This document shows positions 1-7,206 of a stretch of DNA of 64,000 nucleotides, in pieces. The notes under the pieces are model-generated. The model ran no database searches and was not told the origin of the DNA. It was given only the letters and a program-made list of their open reading frames with translations. The stretch spans positions 1-64,000 of the forward strand of contig JAPKMW010000056.1 of the NCBI GenBank assembly GCA_026645575.1, read 5' to 3'. How positions within the stretch are numbered: position 1 is the stretch's first letter; the number at the start of each line of letters is the position of its first letter. Origin of the DNA: Caldilineaceae bacterium. GTDB taxonomy: Bacteria; Chloroflexota; Anaerolineae; Caldilineales; Caldilineaceae. Made by a program: the position numbers and the translations under genes.

Positions 1-425
1 TCGGTCGCGCGAAAGCCGTGGGTATGATAAAAGGTGTAGGCGGCGTGATTATTTTCCTCAACTTCCAGGCGGACGGTGCGGGCGGTGGGAAAGGCGGTGA
101 GACCGGCTTGTAAGAGTTGGCGCCCAATGCCTTGCCGTTGATAGTGCGGGTGCACATACAAGCGGGCTAGCACAACGGTATCGTCGCTGAGTTGTCCCAC
201 GGTTGTGAGCGCGATGATCGTGCCATCACCCGTTTTGGCCACGGCAAAAAAGAGGCGTGGATTTTGGATTTGTGCGGCTAACTGCTCCGGGCTGTGCCAG
301 ACGGCGGTTACCGTGTTGATCGTTGCTTCCGACAGGAACGAACGGTAGGTGGCGCGCCATGTCTCACTAAGCACCTGCTTAATTTCTGCCACGTCCTCAA
401 CGTTCGCACGTTCGATCCTTACCAT
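1..425 (-). CDS. GNAT family N-acetyltransferase (C-terminus beyond window)
   Basis: An open frame reads leftward from the ATG at 423-425 and is still open at base 1, so the C-terminus lies outside the window. The N-terminus reads MVRIERANVEDVAEI, a typical GNAT start. Around residues 90-120 there is an acetyl-CoA binding pattern (VHPHYQRQGIGRQLL, the Q/R-x-x-G-x-G/A motif), followed by VEENNHAAYTFYHTHGF, the usual GNAT beta5-alpha4 region. The family transfers acetyl groups from acetyl-CoA to amines; the substrate cannot be told here. It starts 7 bp beyond the stop of the next leftward gene, so the two are probably co-transcribed. Confidence 0.88.
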   Translation of the reverse strand, partial: MVRIERANVEDVAEIKQVLSETWRATYRSFLSEATINTVTAVWHSPEQLAAQIQNPRLFFAVAKTGDGTIIALTTVGQLSDDTVVLARLYVHPHYQRQGIGRQLLQAGLTAFPTARTVRLEVEENNHAAYTFYHTHGFRAT

Positions 426-432
426 ACGATAC

Positions 433-840
433 CTAGGTTCTCGCTTGCTCTTCAATGCCGGCCCACTTGAGGGCATCCGACCGTTCGCCAAAGGAGCGAT
501 ATTGGGTGATCTTGCCATCGCGCAACACGAACCCATCGGCAAAACGGCCGCCAACCCAGTCCGGCGAGTCCTGTAAGCGAACCCAAACGTAGAGATAAAC
601 AACGACTTTGTCCCCATTCGTCAGAAATTTCTCAGGCTCGCAGCTTCCCTCAGCCCATGTCTCGCGCCCCTTCGCAACGTGAGCCTGGACTTCCGCAATA
701 CCACGATAGGTGCCGGCTGTGGGAAAGCCCTCCGGCTCGATGCGCACAATCTGCGGGTCAAAATCCTTCGTCATGCCTTGCATGTCATTGCGATTGATGG
801 CGGCGAAAAACTGTTTCAGTACTTCAATTTCGTTGTTCAT
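433..840 (-). CDS. SnoaL-like / NTF2-fold protein
   Basis: This 135-residue protein has the small cone-shaped NTF2-like pattern: an N-terminal helix (NEIEVLKQFFAAINRND), a central YRGIAEVQAHV segment, and C-terminal strands with FADGFVLRDGKITQYRSF. These features are typical of SnoaL-like polyketide-cyclase-type proteins and ketosteroid-isomerase relatives, many of which have no known substrate. The start is supported by AGAAGGAGA just upstream of the ATG. It lies 7 bp before the GNAT gene in the same direction. A specific enzymatic role cannot be assigned. Confidence 0.8.
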   Translation of the reverse strand: MNNEIEVLKQFFAAINRNDMQGMTKDFDPQIVRIEPEGFPTAGTYRGIAEVQAHVAKGRETWAEGSCEPEKFLTNGDKVVVYLYVWVRLQDSPDWVGGRFADGFVLRDGKITQYRSFGERSDALKWAGIEEQART

Positions 841-897
841 CGGTCTCCTTCTGCGGTAAAGTAAACCTTTTAGGTGCGGCTGAGAGCGGGTTCGTCG

Positions 898-1524
898 TTA
901 CGCGTTTTGCACCTCGCGCCGGCCTAATCCTTCGGCCAGGAAGGTCGAAACTAAAGCATTCATACTGACCCCTTCCTGCTTGGCTCGCAACGCAAGGCGG
1001 GCATGAAGGCTTCTGGGGATACGTTGCATAAATTTCCCACTGTAGACGCCACCACTTCCCGGCTCAGGCACAGCAAAGCCCATTTCTTCCAAGGCAGCAA
1101 TCGTTTCACATAGGGCGTCCATACCGTTGCGGATGGCTTCTTCTGGTGTCTCCCCATCAGGCCACATGTCTGACGACACCACAAAAAATGAAACTTTCTA
1201 CCGCCAAGCACACGAAGAGCGCAAAGGGGCGCGTAAGGTTTTTCTTTGTGTAACTTTGCGGCCTTCGCGCCCTCCGCGGTGGTTATTTACAGAACAGGTC
1301 ACATGCCTTAACGGCACCGAAAACGATGAAAATTTCACCGCGAAGCACACGAAGAGCGCAAAGGATCGCTTAAGCTTTTTCTTGGCGCTCTTTGCGGCCT
1401 TAGCGGTGGTTATTTTCACATCAGCGATACATTCAGAAAAATCAGGGAATGAGACCCAAAAACCGCCGCCTCCTTCGGCAGGTAAGGGACATACTTCAAA
1501 TGGATAAAGCTTTAGATCGCGCAT
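898..1524 (-). pseudogene. hicB: hicB antitoxin disrupted by a 264-bp repeat insertion
   Basis: The gene starts at 1524 (MRDLKLYPFEV...) and its first 35 codons end in SECIAD, the HicB partial RNase H-like fold. The reading then runs into repeat DNA with an in-frame TAG at 1198-1200. Beyond the insert the frame resumes with GETPEEAIRNGMDAL and ends in a ribbon-helix-helix-like tail (IPRSLHARLALRAKQEG). Deleting 1161-1424 joins the halves perfectly as IAD-GETPEEAI, the HicB consensus. A GTG at 1182 could in principle start the C-terminal 94 residues, but that product would lack the N-terminal fold. The adjacent hicA is also broken. Confidence 0.88.
1161..1424. repeat. Two tandem palindromic repeat units inserted in hicB
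   Basis: The 264-bp insert is flanked by CATCAG at 1155-1160 and 1419-1424, a possible 6-bp target duplication. It holds two similar units, about 1163-1294 and 1297-1417. Each has a left arm like CCGCGAAGCACACGAAGAGC followed by GCAAAGG, then a T-rich centre, then the imperfect complement CTTTGCGGCCTTaGCGGTGG and TTATTT. A third unit lies at 18335-18475. No open frame in the insert resembles a transposase, so it would be non-autonomous if mobile. Confidence 0.8.
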
Positions 1525-1527
1525 AAG

Positions 1528-1751
1528 TTATCCTGTTACAAAGACAACAAACTTCTTGATATAGATCGGCTTGATTGGACGGTGCGCCGGCACTGCTAAG
1601 GTTCGTCCAGCTTGACCCACAAAGACGACATGACTGGTGCCTTGCTGCCGCCAGGCAATTTCATAAGCGCGTGCAACTGGCTGTAAACTCTCAATTCCCA
1701 ATCACGAGGGTTGTTGCGCATCTTTTCAAGAAGCTTTTCTGCGTTCCTCAT
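1528..1751 (-). pseudogene. hicA: hicA toxin, frameshifted
   Basis: From the ATG at 1749-1751 the frame reads MRNAEKLLEKMRNNPRDW, then leaves frame. After restoring one base near 1701-1706 it continues IESLQPVARAYEIAWRQQ, GTSHVVF, and PAHRPIKPIYIKKFV up to a TAA at 1528-1530, just before hicB. GTSHVVF contains the catalytic-type histidine of the double-stranded-RNA-binding HicA fold. In the uncorrected frame the product ends after 51 residues without that histidine. The family cleaves mRNA when its antitoxin is lost. The frameshift is read directly from the sequence, but an assembly error is possible. Confidence 0.85.
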
Positions 1752-1838
1752 AGTTACTATGATATTGCCAGTGATAGCGTAACACAAACGCAGTGGATAG
1801 CTGAAATGAATTTGAATGGTATTATCAAGCTGGACACT

Positions 1839-2111
1839 TCAACTAGACGCACTGGCATAGCGCCGCAACCCCAGGTGAAACAACCCCGACGCACCAACAA
1901 AGAGCGCCACGGCCAGCACCACGCCGCCGCCAAAGAACGGCCAGGTCACCTTACTCGTAAGCGCCTGTGCGGGCCGCGTCGTCATCAACCCCACCGGCAG
2001 CACCCAGGTCAGGAGTAACCGTAGCCAGCCGGGGTAGAGCGTGAGCGGGTAGCGCGCCATCTGCACCACGCTGTTGAAGAGCAAAATGATGAGCGCGATA
2101 TTCGACACCAT
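1839..2111 (-). pseudogene. C-terminal fragment of ABC-2 type permease
   Basis: The 90-residue frame contains two hydrophobic stretches around a motif seen near the end of COG3694-like ABC-2 permeases: QMARYPLTLYPGWLRLLLTW, followed by a loop and a terminal LFHLGLRRYASASS. Full-length members are roughly 260 residues with six membrane segments, so the N-terminal two thirds are missing. The upstream edge runs directly into the end of the MerR gene, suggesting a deletion. The fragment would not form a working transporter. Confidence 0.7.
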
Positions 2112-2165
2112 TCGGGTGATTTATCGGCAAGTCTTGCAATCATCTGTTGGGCAAACGCAACGACT

Positions 2166-2513
2166 TCACCTACCAGTTCGGCGCTCACCCAATTGACGGT
2201 ATCGATCCGCCTGGGCATATTCGGAGCGCACCTGCACCAGATAGCGATAAGCGTCTTCCAACGCGTCGCCCAATCGATTGGCGGCTGCGTGTTTGATGAG
2301 GGCCACCACTGGTTCAGCCCCGCCGGGATAGGGGCCACAAAAGGCCAGCCGAATCAAGCGCGCCTGGTCCAAGTGGCGTTCGCTGAAGTACCGATAGCCA
2401 TTGCGCCCGCGTGGGATGACCGGCAAAAATCCGCAAGCCTCATACATACGAATCGTATTCGGGTGGACGCCAACCGCTTTGGCGACGACGGCAGTGGTCA
2501 TTGGGGCGTTCAT
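2166..2513 (-). CDS. MerR family transcriptional regulator
   Basis: The protein is 115 residues. Residues 5-50 form a MerR-type winged helix-turn-helix: TTAVVAKAVGVHPNTIRMYE, then GFLPVIPRGRNGYRYFSERHL. The region after it (RLIRLAFCGPYPGG...) is the usual second helical part. The effector-binding or dimerisation end is short and the last residues (YRQLGERRTGR) do not look conserved, whereas another frame continues plausibly, so the 3' end may be frameshifted or cut by the deletion that truncated the neighbouring permease. Such regulators often sit beside drug or ABC exporters. Confidence 0.75.
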   Translation of the reverse strand: MNAPMTTAVVAKAVGVHPNTIRMYEACGFLPVIPRGRNGYRYFSERHLDQARLIRLAFCGPYPGGAEPVVALIKHAAANRLGDALEDAYRYLVQVRSEYAQADRYRQLGERRTGR

Positions 2514-2554
2514 TTGCGCATTTCCACGGTTATAGCTGCATAGGAACTAGCTTG

Positions 2555-3025
2555 TTATGCAAACAAAACAGCATAGCGTTCATCTTCGGCTAACCACGCG
2601 AGATCAAAATCACCAGACGGTACGGCTATCGGTGCGGCAGGAAATTCCGGGTCATTCAGATAAACCGTTTTGTCATCCATGCCAACGACAACCACAGCAT
2701 GAAGGGTATTGTGGGGCCAGTAAGGCAAATTTTCCGTTTGAACGGACACGATACACGGCCGGTTTTGCAACAGGTGTTGATGTAACAAAACAAGTGTACC
2801 CCTGGCTTGCGCTTCTACAGTGACACCTAAGCGCTCCAGACGATGGAGATGAAAGAAGGGCGTACCAAACGATTGTGTTCCCAGCAGCCAACGTAATCGC
2901 CAATAGCGGGTTCGCTTACCGATATAAGCCATGACCATGTAGGTGCAAGCAGGAAGGCAATCACCTTCGCGTGGCTGTTGCAAATGCGGCACAGGAAGCA
3001 GAATAGGGGTAATAGGAGTCGCCAT
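2555..3025 (-). CDS. Papain-like / C39-like cysteine peptidase family protein
   Basis: The protein is 156 residues. EGDCLPACTYM puts a candidate nucleophile at Cys23 (with Cys27 near), and LHAVVVVGMDD puts a candidate His at 109, followed by VYLNDPEF (Asn124/Asp125). This Cys...His...Asn/Asp order with short spacing is the layout of C39/papain-like peptidases. There is no ABC transporter or membrane domain, so it is a free-standing enzyme. It is encoded 8 bp downstream of a co-directional gene of unknown function and probably shares its transcript. The substrate is unknown; the partner protein is an obvious candidate. Confidence 0.68.
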   Translation of the reverse strand: MATPITPILLPVPHLQQPREGDCLPACTYMVMAYIGKRTRYWRLRWLLGTQSFGTPFFHLHRLERLGVTVEAQARGTLVLLHQHLLQNRPCIVSVQTENLPYWPHNTLHAVVVVGMDDKTVYLNDPEFPAAPIAVPSGDFDLAWLAEDERYAVLFA

Positions 3026-3033
3026 ACAGGTCG

Positions 3034-3525
3034 TTAATCAGCGGCAGTAAGATGTAATGTTTCTTGTTGCTCTTCGTCGCCCCAAAGTTCCTCATCTGCT
3101 AAATTGAGCAGTGGCGCAGCAGGAATACCACTCGGTAAAAATTCATTTGGCATTGCCTGCCTCGGCTGATAGGGGGGCAGTTGCCGGGCAAGTTTATCGG
3201 CGGCCTGTTCAATCGCTCCTCGGCATTGCATTTGCTGGTGAATGGCGCCTGTTTCAACATCGACATCGACCGCACCAACCACACCCACTCGTCCAAAGCG
3301 GGGAAAAGTAAGGTAAGCCGGCACCCGCCAGATCGGTCGCTCACCGATCACAAGCGTTGGTGACTCAGCGCCGATATTGCTACTGATTTCGGTGACCAAC
3401 CAGCGATGCACTTGCTGTTGGGCTTCCTCTGCCGCCACGTTAATCGTAAAATTCCGCTTAATATGCAGCGAAACTGCGCCTTTGCGTGGCAGTACACAGT
3501 TGTCAACAAGGATAGGGACAGCCAT
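3034..3525 (-). CDS. Uncharacterised protein, partner of the C39-like peptidase
   Basis: I do not recognise a family. The start at 3525 (MAVPILVDNCVLP) is preferred over the upstream ATG at 3561 because GGGAGAAG lies just before it. The 163 residues begin with an acidic and hydrophobic region, then contain ERPIWRVPAYLTFPRFGRVG and VGAVDVDVETGAI, which read like two beta strands of a PepSY-like hairpin. The C-terminal 40 residues are polar and acidic (LADEELWGDEEQQET). No signal peptide is seen. The 8-bp spacing to the peptidase gene suggests a two-protein unit. Confidence 0.7.
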   Translation of the reverse strand: MAVPILVDNCVLPRKGAVSLHIKRNFTINVAAEEAQQQVHRWLVTEISSNIGAESPTLVIGERPIWRVPAYLTFPRFGRVGVVGAVDVDVETGAIHQQMQCRGAIEQAADKLARQLPPYQPRQAMPNEFLPSGIPAAPLLNLADEELWGDEEQQETLHLTAAD

Positions 3526-3555
3526 TTTCTTCTCCCAAGAGCCATCAACACAAAT

Positions 3556-3603
3556 TTGCACAGTGGTCTAGAGAGACACAACTCTTTCTAAACCACTGTG
3601 CAA
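3556..3603. repeat. 12-bp perfect inverted repeat upstream of the peptidase operon
   Basis: TTGCACAGTGGT at 3556-3567 is exactly complementary to ACCACTGTGCAA at 3592-3603, with a 24-base centre. It lies 31 bp upstream of the start at 3525, in the promoter region of the two-gene operon. It could be an operator, or a terminator for transcripts coming from the right. No T-run follows on either strand, which favours an operator. Confidence 0.6.
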
Positions 3604-3647
3604 CAGTTTACCATAGCTGATCATTCAAAACAAGCATCATGCTTCAT

Positions 3648-3938
3648 TCATTTTACCAGATCCAGCCGATATTCAATCAAATGACTGTTCGGCTCTAGCA
3701 CAAAGCCCAACGCCTGATAAATGGCGACCGCTGCTTCCTGGTCGCCATAAGTATGCAACTGGATCGGCCCGATGCCCGCGGTATTGCGTAACCAGTGCAT
3801 GGTGGTCAGGGTCAACGGTCGCTGCAACCCCAAACGGCGGTACTGCGGCGCAACACCCGGCGAGTCCACCACTTGCTTGGGGCGGCCCGTAGTCGGATCG
3901 TTGTTTTCATCACCTTGTATCATATTCTGACTCCTCAA
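3648..3938 (-). pseudogene. C-terminal fragment of a GNAT acetyltransferase
   Basis: The frame carries only the second half of a GNAT fold: GVAPQYRRLGLQRPLTLTTM resembles the acetyl-CoA loop, and YGDQEAAVAIYQALGF is the C-terminal signature. The N-terminal half is absent, and the frame opens inside the end of the isochorismatase gene. The sequence before about residue 14 belongs to that overlap, not to a GNAT. This is a remnant left by a deletion. Confidence 0.75.
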
Positions 3939-4464
3939 ATTTCACAGTTGCAGTGGTTACTAGCTTGGCGAACCAGTTACCCAGAACTCCATTGTGATGG
4001 GCAATAATTTGCTCGGCGCTTAAGCCGCTGTCCCCCCAGGTGCTATGGGCGTCGCTGACCAGGGTGACCTGGTAGCCTTCACTGACGGCGCGACGACAGG
4101 TGGTATCGACACAATAATCAGTTTGAATGCCGGCGATCACCAACTGCTCGATCCCGTTGCTGCTCAACGCTTCTTTCAACGTTGTCTGGTAAAACGAATC
4201 CGGAGTGGTCTTTTGCACAATGGTTTCACCGAGCTGCGGGGCGATGGCCGGGTGAATGGCCCAACCGGGTTCGCCAGGGGCATGGGGCGCGCCGGCGGGA
4301 CCATTGTGTTGCACATAGATGACCGGCGTATTGCTTGCCCGCGCCCGATCGATGAGCGATTGGAGATTGGCCAATAACCCTGTGCTGTTATAAACCGGCT
4401 CGACCGGATTGAACATACAGTTTTGGACATCGATGATCAGGAGTGCTGTCTTTTGCATAAACAT
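3910..4464 (-). CDS. Isochorismatase-like cysteine hydrolase
   Basis: The protein is 184 residues from MFMQKTALLIIDVQN. The catalytic triad of the family is visible: Asp12 (IIDVQN), Lys85 (IVQKTTPDSF) and Cys118 (IQTDYCVDTT), with the cis-peptide region (VIAGIQTDYC). Members hydrolyse amides such as nicotinamide, N-carbamoyl compounds or isochorismate; this sequence does not decide between them. Two starts are possible, 4464 and 4458; AAAGG lies 4 or 10 bases before them. The 3' end overlaps the GNAT remnant. Confidence 0.9.
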   Translation of the reverse strand: MFMQKTALLIIDVQNCMFNPVEPVYNSTGLLANLQSLIDRARASNTPVIYVQHNGPAGAPHAPGEPGWAIHPAIAPQLGETIVQKTTPDSFYQTTLKEALSSNGIEQLVIAGIQTDYCVDTTCRRAVSEGYQVTLVSDAHSTWGDSGLSAEQIIAHHNGVLGNWFAKLVTTATVKFEESEYDTR

Positions 4465-4501
4465 TTGGCCTTTCAGATCAAAAATAGTTTGCGTCAATCA
4501 C

Positions 4502-4577
4502 GGGGAGACTTCCGGGAAGGGGTCAAAAGACGGTACGGCATTGCGCATGGCTGTGACCCCTTCCCGGAAGTCTCCCC
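4502..4577. repeat. 24-bp perfect inverted repeat with CTTCCGGG core
   Basis: The left arm 4502-4525 (GGGGAGACTTCCGGG...) and the right arm 4554-4577 (...CCCGGAAGTCTCCCC) are perfectly complementary over 24 bp around a 28-base loop. It sits between two divergent genes, so it is not an obvious terminator for either. A similar hairpin (23-bp arms, 31-base loop, same CTTCCGGG core) lies at 26741-26817. Confidence 0.85.
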
Positions 4578-4586
4578 TGCGCTAAG

Positions 4587-4615
4587 TTGAACAAATCGTT
4601 CACTTCTGATACTAT
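4587..4615 (+). promoter_or_regulatory. Candidate sigma-70 type promoter of the WYL regulator
   Basis: TTGAAC (4587-4592) and TACTAT (4610-4615) are separated by 17 bp, each matching four of six consensus bases. Transcription would start near 4622, giving a leader of about 70 bases. Confidence 0.45.
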
Positions 4616-4628
4616 CACGCCATGCGGA

Positions 4629-4642
4629 CAGGATCGATCCTG
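4629..4642. promoter_or_regulatory. 14-bp palindrome near the predicted transcript start
   Basis: CAGGATCGATCCTG is a perfect palindrome positioned just downstream of the predicted start site of the WYL gene. A dimeric regulator could bind here; autoregulation is a guess. Confidence 0.4.
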
Positions 4643-4666
4643 ATTTTTCCTATTTTCCAAAACTCG

Positions 4667-4690
4667 CTAACCAACTAACTAACCAACTAA
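4667..4690 (+). repeat. Two perfect 12-bp direct repeats ending at a start codon
   Basis: CTAACCAACTAA occurs twice back to back and is followed by CC and the ATG at 4693. This occupies the place where a Shine-Dalgarno sequence would be; no purine-rich site is present. Confidence 0.7.
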
Positions 4691-4692
4691 CC

Positions 4693-5646
4693 ATGTACAA
4701 CCCAACCACCCGTCTACTGACCATCCTTGAACTGCTACAAGTCCACGGCGAGCTGAGTGGCGTCGATCTGGCGGCGCGGCTGGAAGTGGATGTACGCACG
4801 GTGCGGCGCTACATCACCATGCTCCAGGATATGGCGATTCCGATTGAAGCGGAGCGGGGCCGCCACGGTGGCTACCGCTTGCGACCTGGCTATAAATTGC
4901 CGCCCTTGCTCTTTTCTACGGACGAAGCGCAGGCAATTACCCTGGGCTTGTTGATGACCAAGCGGTTGGGGTTGGGTGTAGATCCGGTGAGTATCGAAGG
5001 GGCATTAGCCAAATTAGGGCGGGTGCTGCCGGGGGAGTTGCAACAAACAGTGCAAGCATTGACCGAGGTGTTGGTGGTGGAGACGCCGTTGCCGGACAAA
5101 GGGCCGCATCGCCAGGTGATCAATACCTTGACGCTGGCAGTGCAACGACAAGAACAGATCTGGCTACACTATCGCGCCTTGAACGGCGATGAAACGGCGC
5201 GCGCCGTCGATCCCTATGGGGTTCTCTATCGCAATGGGTATTGGTACATGGGCGGCTATTGTCATCTACGCCAGGGCTTGCGCGCCTTCCGGTTAGACCG
5301 GGTGGTGGCGGTGCAACTTCACCAAACCAGCTTTGTCCGTCCCGTCGATTTTGATGTTCTGGCCTTTATTGAGGAGTCAATATCAAATACACCGGGCGTC
5401 TGGCAAGTCGATCTGTTCTTGCAAACGACGTTAGCCGAAGCGCAGCGACTGATCCCCCGTGTGATCGGCAAGCTGGAGCCAGTGGCGGGCGGCGTGACCC
5501 TGCGCGCATACGTACAGGATCTCAACTGGTTTGCCTATTTCCTGGCCAAAGTCGATTGCCCGGTGCAGGTCCTCCACCCGTCAGAGGCACGGATGGCCTT
5601 ACAAGAACTGGCTGAACGGATCAACACAATAGCTGCCGCCACCTAA
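4693..5646 (+). CDS. WYL-domain transcriptional regulator (YafY-like)
   Basis: The protein is 317 residues. Residues 5-60 are an HTH_11/DeoR-type winged helix (LLTILELLQVHGELSGVDLA, then VDVRTVRRYITMLQD), and GRHGGYRLRPGYKLPP is the wing and linker. Residues 135-215 form a WYL domain (ILWLHYRALNGDETA-like strand, AVDPYGVLYRNGYWYMGGY, LRAFRLDRV), and the C-terminal region is the WCX extension. WYL domains sense nucleic acid or small ligands and the family regulates stress, defence or catabolic genes. It is divergent from the isochorismatase and convergent with the dehydratase gene. The ATG follows direct repeats and lacks a Shine-Dalgarno site. Confidence 0.92.
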   Translation: MYNPTTRLLTILELLQVHGELSGVDLAARLEVDVRTVRRYITMLQDMAIPIEAERGRHGGYRLRPGYKLPPLLFSTDEAQAITLGLLMTKRLGLGVDPVSIEGALAKLGRVLPGELQQTVQALTEVLVVETPLPDKGPHRQVINTLTLAVQRQEQIWLHYRALNGDETARAVDPYGVLYRNGYWYMGGYCHLRQGLRAFRLDRVVAVQLHQTSFVRPVDFDVLAFIEESISNTPGVWQVDLFLQTTLAEAQRLIPRVIGKLEPVAGGVTLRAYVQDLNWFAYFLAKVDCPVQVLHPSEARMALQELAERINTIAAAT

Positions 5647-5672
5647 CGGCTATCGTATCCCGCCCACAACCC

Positions 5673-6842
5673 TTAATAATCGCGCAACCCACCATCCGGC
5701 CCGATCAACGGCGGGCGGGCGTAGGGCAGGGGCGGGTAATGTTTGAAGGCTTCTTCATTCAGTTCAATCCCCAAGCCGGGGGTGGTGGGTAGGAGCAAAT
5801 AGCCCCCTTCACGGCGCAGCGGCTCTTTGACCAGATCGCGTTTCGGGCTGGCGTACTCGTCACCGGGATACTCCTGGACGGCAAAATTATGGATGGCGGC
5901 GTCAAGTTGAACACAGGCCGCAGTCAGCACGCAACTCAGCGGGTTGTGGGGGACAACGCTTACATAGTTGGCTTCGGCCAGGGCCGCGATCTTTTTGAGA
6001 TTGGTGAGACCGCCGGCCAGCGACGGGTCGGGGCGGACAAAGGCGGCGCCCTTGTGGTTGAGCAGATCATGAAATTGATAGATCGTGTAGAGCCGCTCAC
6101 CCATTGCCACCGGCATGGGCAGGTTGGCGGCGACATAGGCCCAGGCATCCATGTTTTCCGGTTCAATCGGGTCTTCAAAGAAGTAAAGGCGGTAGGGTTC
6201 CAGCGCACGCCCGACGGCAATCGCCTCGGCCGGGGTAAGGCGGTTGACCACATCGATCATCACATCTACGTCCGGCCCAACTGCGTCGCGCACAGCCGCG
6301 ACACGGGCTTCGGCGTTGCGGATCATGGCAGTGTAGCTCATGTTCTCCAAGCCGCGCCCCTCTTCAAAGTCGGCCGTGCCAAAGTCGCCAAAGGGGTAGA
6401 GACGCACGGCGGTAAAGCCGGCGTCAACATAGCCCCTGGCTTCGTCGGCTAAGGCTTGGGGGGTGTTGCCGTGGAGGTGGGTGTAGAGGCGCACCTTCGT
6501 GCGCGTCGGCCCACCCAGCAGTTCATAGACTGGCTGGCCCAGGCTTTTGCCCTTGATGTCCCAGAGCGCCATGTCGATGGCGCCAATCGCCGCCATCACA
6601 TCGGCCCCACCTCGGAAAAGACAGCGCCGGAAGAGATGCTGCCAATGGCGCTCGATCCACAATGGATTCTGACCGACCAGGTATTCAGCGCAATACTGCA
6701 CCCCGGCGATAGGCAGATAGGGCGTGCCGCCGGTGCCGCTGGCCGGGTGTAGTTCGCCGATGCCGGTAATGCCTTCGTCGGTTTCAACTTTGACGTACAT
6801 AAAACGGTGGACGTGGATGGTCTCGACTTTGGTGATTTTCAT
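5673..6842 (-). CDS. Mandelate racemase/muconate lactonizing enzyme family, sugar-acid dehydratase-like
   Basis: The 389-residue enolase-superfamily enzyme has an N-terminal capping domain (MKITKVETIHVHRF...GIGELHP) and a TIM barrel with the three metal ligands in order: Asp in MIDVVNRL (about 196), Glu in FFEDPIEPEN (about 222) and Glu in AMGERLY (about 247). PHNPLSCVLTAAC (about 298) supplies the histidine typical of galactonate- and mannonate-dehydratase-like members. It probably dehydrates an aldonic or uronic acid; the exact substrate is undetermined. It is a single gene, convergent with the WYL regulator. Confidence 0.88.
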   Translation of the reverse strand: MKITKVETIHVHRFMYVKVETDEGITGIGELHPASGTGGTPYLPIAGVQYCAEYLVGQNPLWIERHWQHLFRRCLFRGGADVMAAIGAIDMALWDIKGKSLGQPVYELLGGPTRTKVRLYTHLHGNTPQALADEARGYVDAGFTAVRLYPFGDFGTADFEEGRGLENMSYTAMIRNAEARVAAVRDAVGPDVDVMIDVVNRLTPAEAIAVGRALEPYRLYFFEDPIEPENMDAWAYVAANLPMPVAMGERLYTIYQFHDLLNHKGAAFVRPDPSLAGGLTNLKKIAALAEANYVSVVPHNPLSCVLTAACVQLDAAIHNFAVQEYPGDEYASPKRDLVKEPLRREGGYLLLPTTPGLGIELNEEAFKHYPPLPYARPPLIGPDGGLRDY

Positions 6843-7017
6843 GGTCCGCTTTTCTCTTTAATCATAACAAGATGGCAAGGTGCGCCTAAGTATACTGACG
6901 AGCAGCACAAGAAGTAACCCATTACTCGTGTAAAACGTGTACCTTCTTGGCGCTCGTTAGTCTAGCTAACCCCTACGCTGTTTTATGTTACGCTCATCTA
7001 CGGAAAGTGTGAACACC

Positions 7018-7041
7018 TGTCAGGTTTGCGAAACCTGACAG
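7018..7041. repeat. 11-bp inverted repeat beside the IS remnant
   Basis: CTGTCAGGTTT (7018-7028) and AAACCTGACAG (7031-7041) are perfect complements separated by two bases. It ends three bases before the stop codon of the transposase remnant, so it may be a terminator or an element end. Confidence 0.65.
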
Positions 7042-7044
7042 ATA

Positions 7045-7170
7045 CTACGTTGCGGGCAGTGGCGGCTGGCCATAATTAGAGTCAAAAGGTGTCTTGTTTT
7101 TGAGGACGCCATAAGCCAAGTGCATGAGTTTGCGCATGACGGCCCCAAGGATGACTTTCCAAGGTCTTTC
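7045..7170 (-). mobile_element. IS110-family transposase C-terminal remnant
   Basis: On the minus strand the bases read ERPWKVILGAVMRKLMHLAY, then GVLKNKTPFDSNYG, and a TAG at 7045-7047. This matches the well-conserved tail of IS110/IS116/IS902-type transposases (KPWKVVLxAxMRKLLxLAYGVLKxxxPFD). Only about 40 codons remain, and the DEDD and serine catalytic regions are gone. It records a past insertion next to dabA. Confidence 0.7.
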
Positions 7171-7174
7171 GTTT

Positions 7175-7206
7175 CCTTGTCATCGAGGTTTCCCCCGATG
7201 ACAAGG
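7175..7206. repeat. 11-bp inverted repeat at the broken end of the IS remnant
   Basis: CCTTGTCATCG (7175-7185) and CGATGACAAGG (7196-7206) pair perfectly around 10 bases. It lies immediately upstream of where the transposase homology stops, so it may mark the breakpoint. Confidence 0.6.

Noticed and set aside
898..1182. A stand-alone 94-residue ribbon-helix-helix protein starting at GTG 1182
   Set aside because: The frame is the C-terminal part of hicB; the start lies in inserted repeat DNA and excision of the repeat restores a full HicB.
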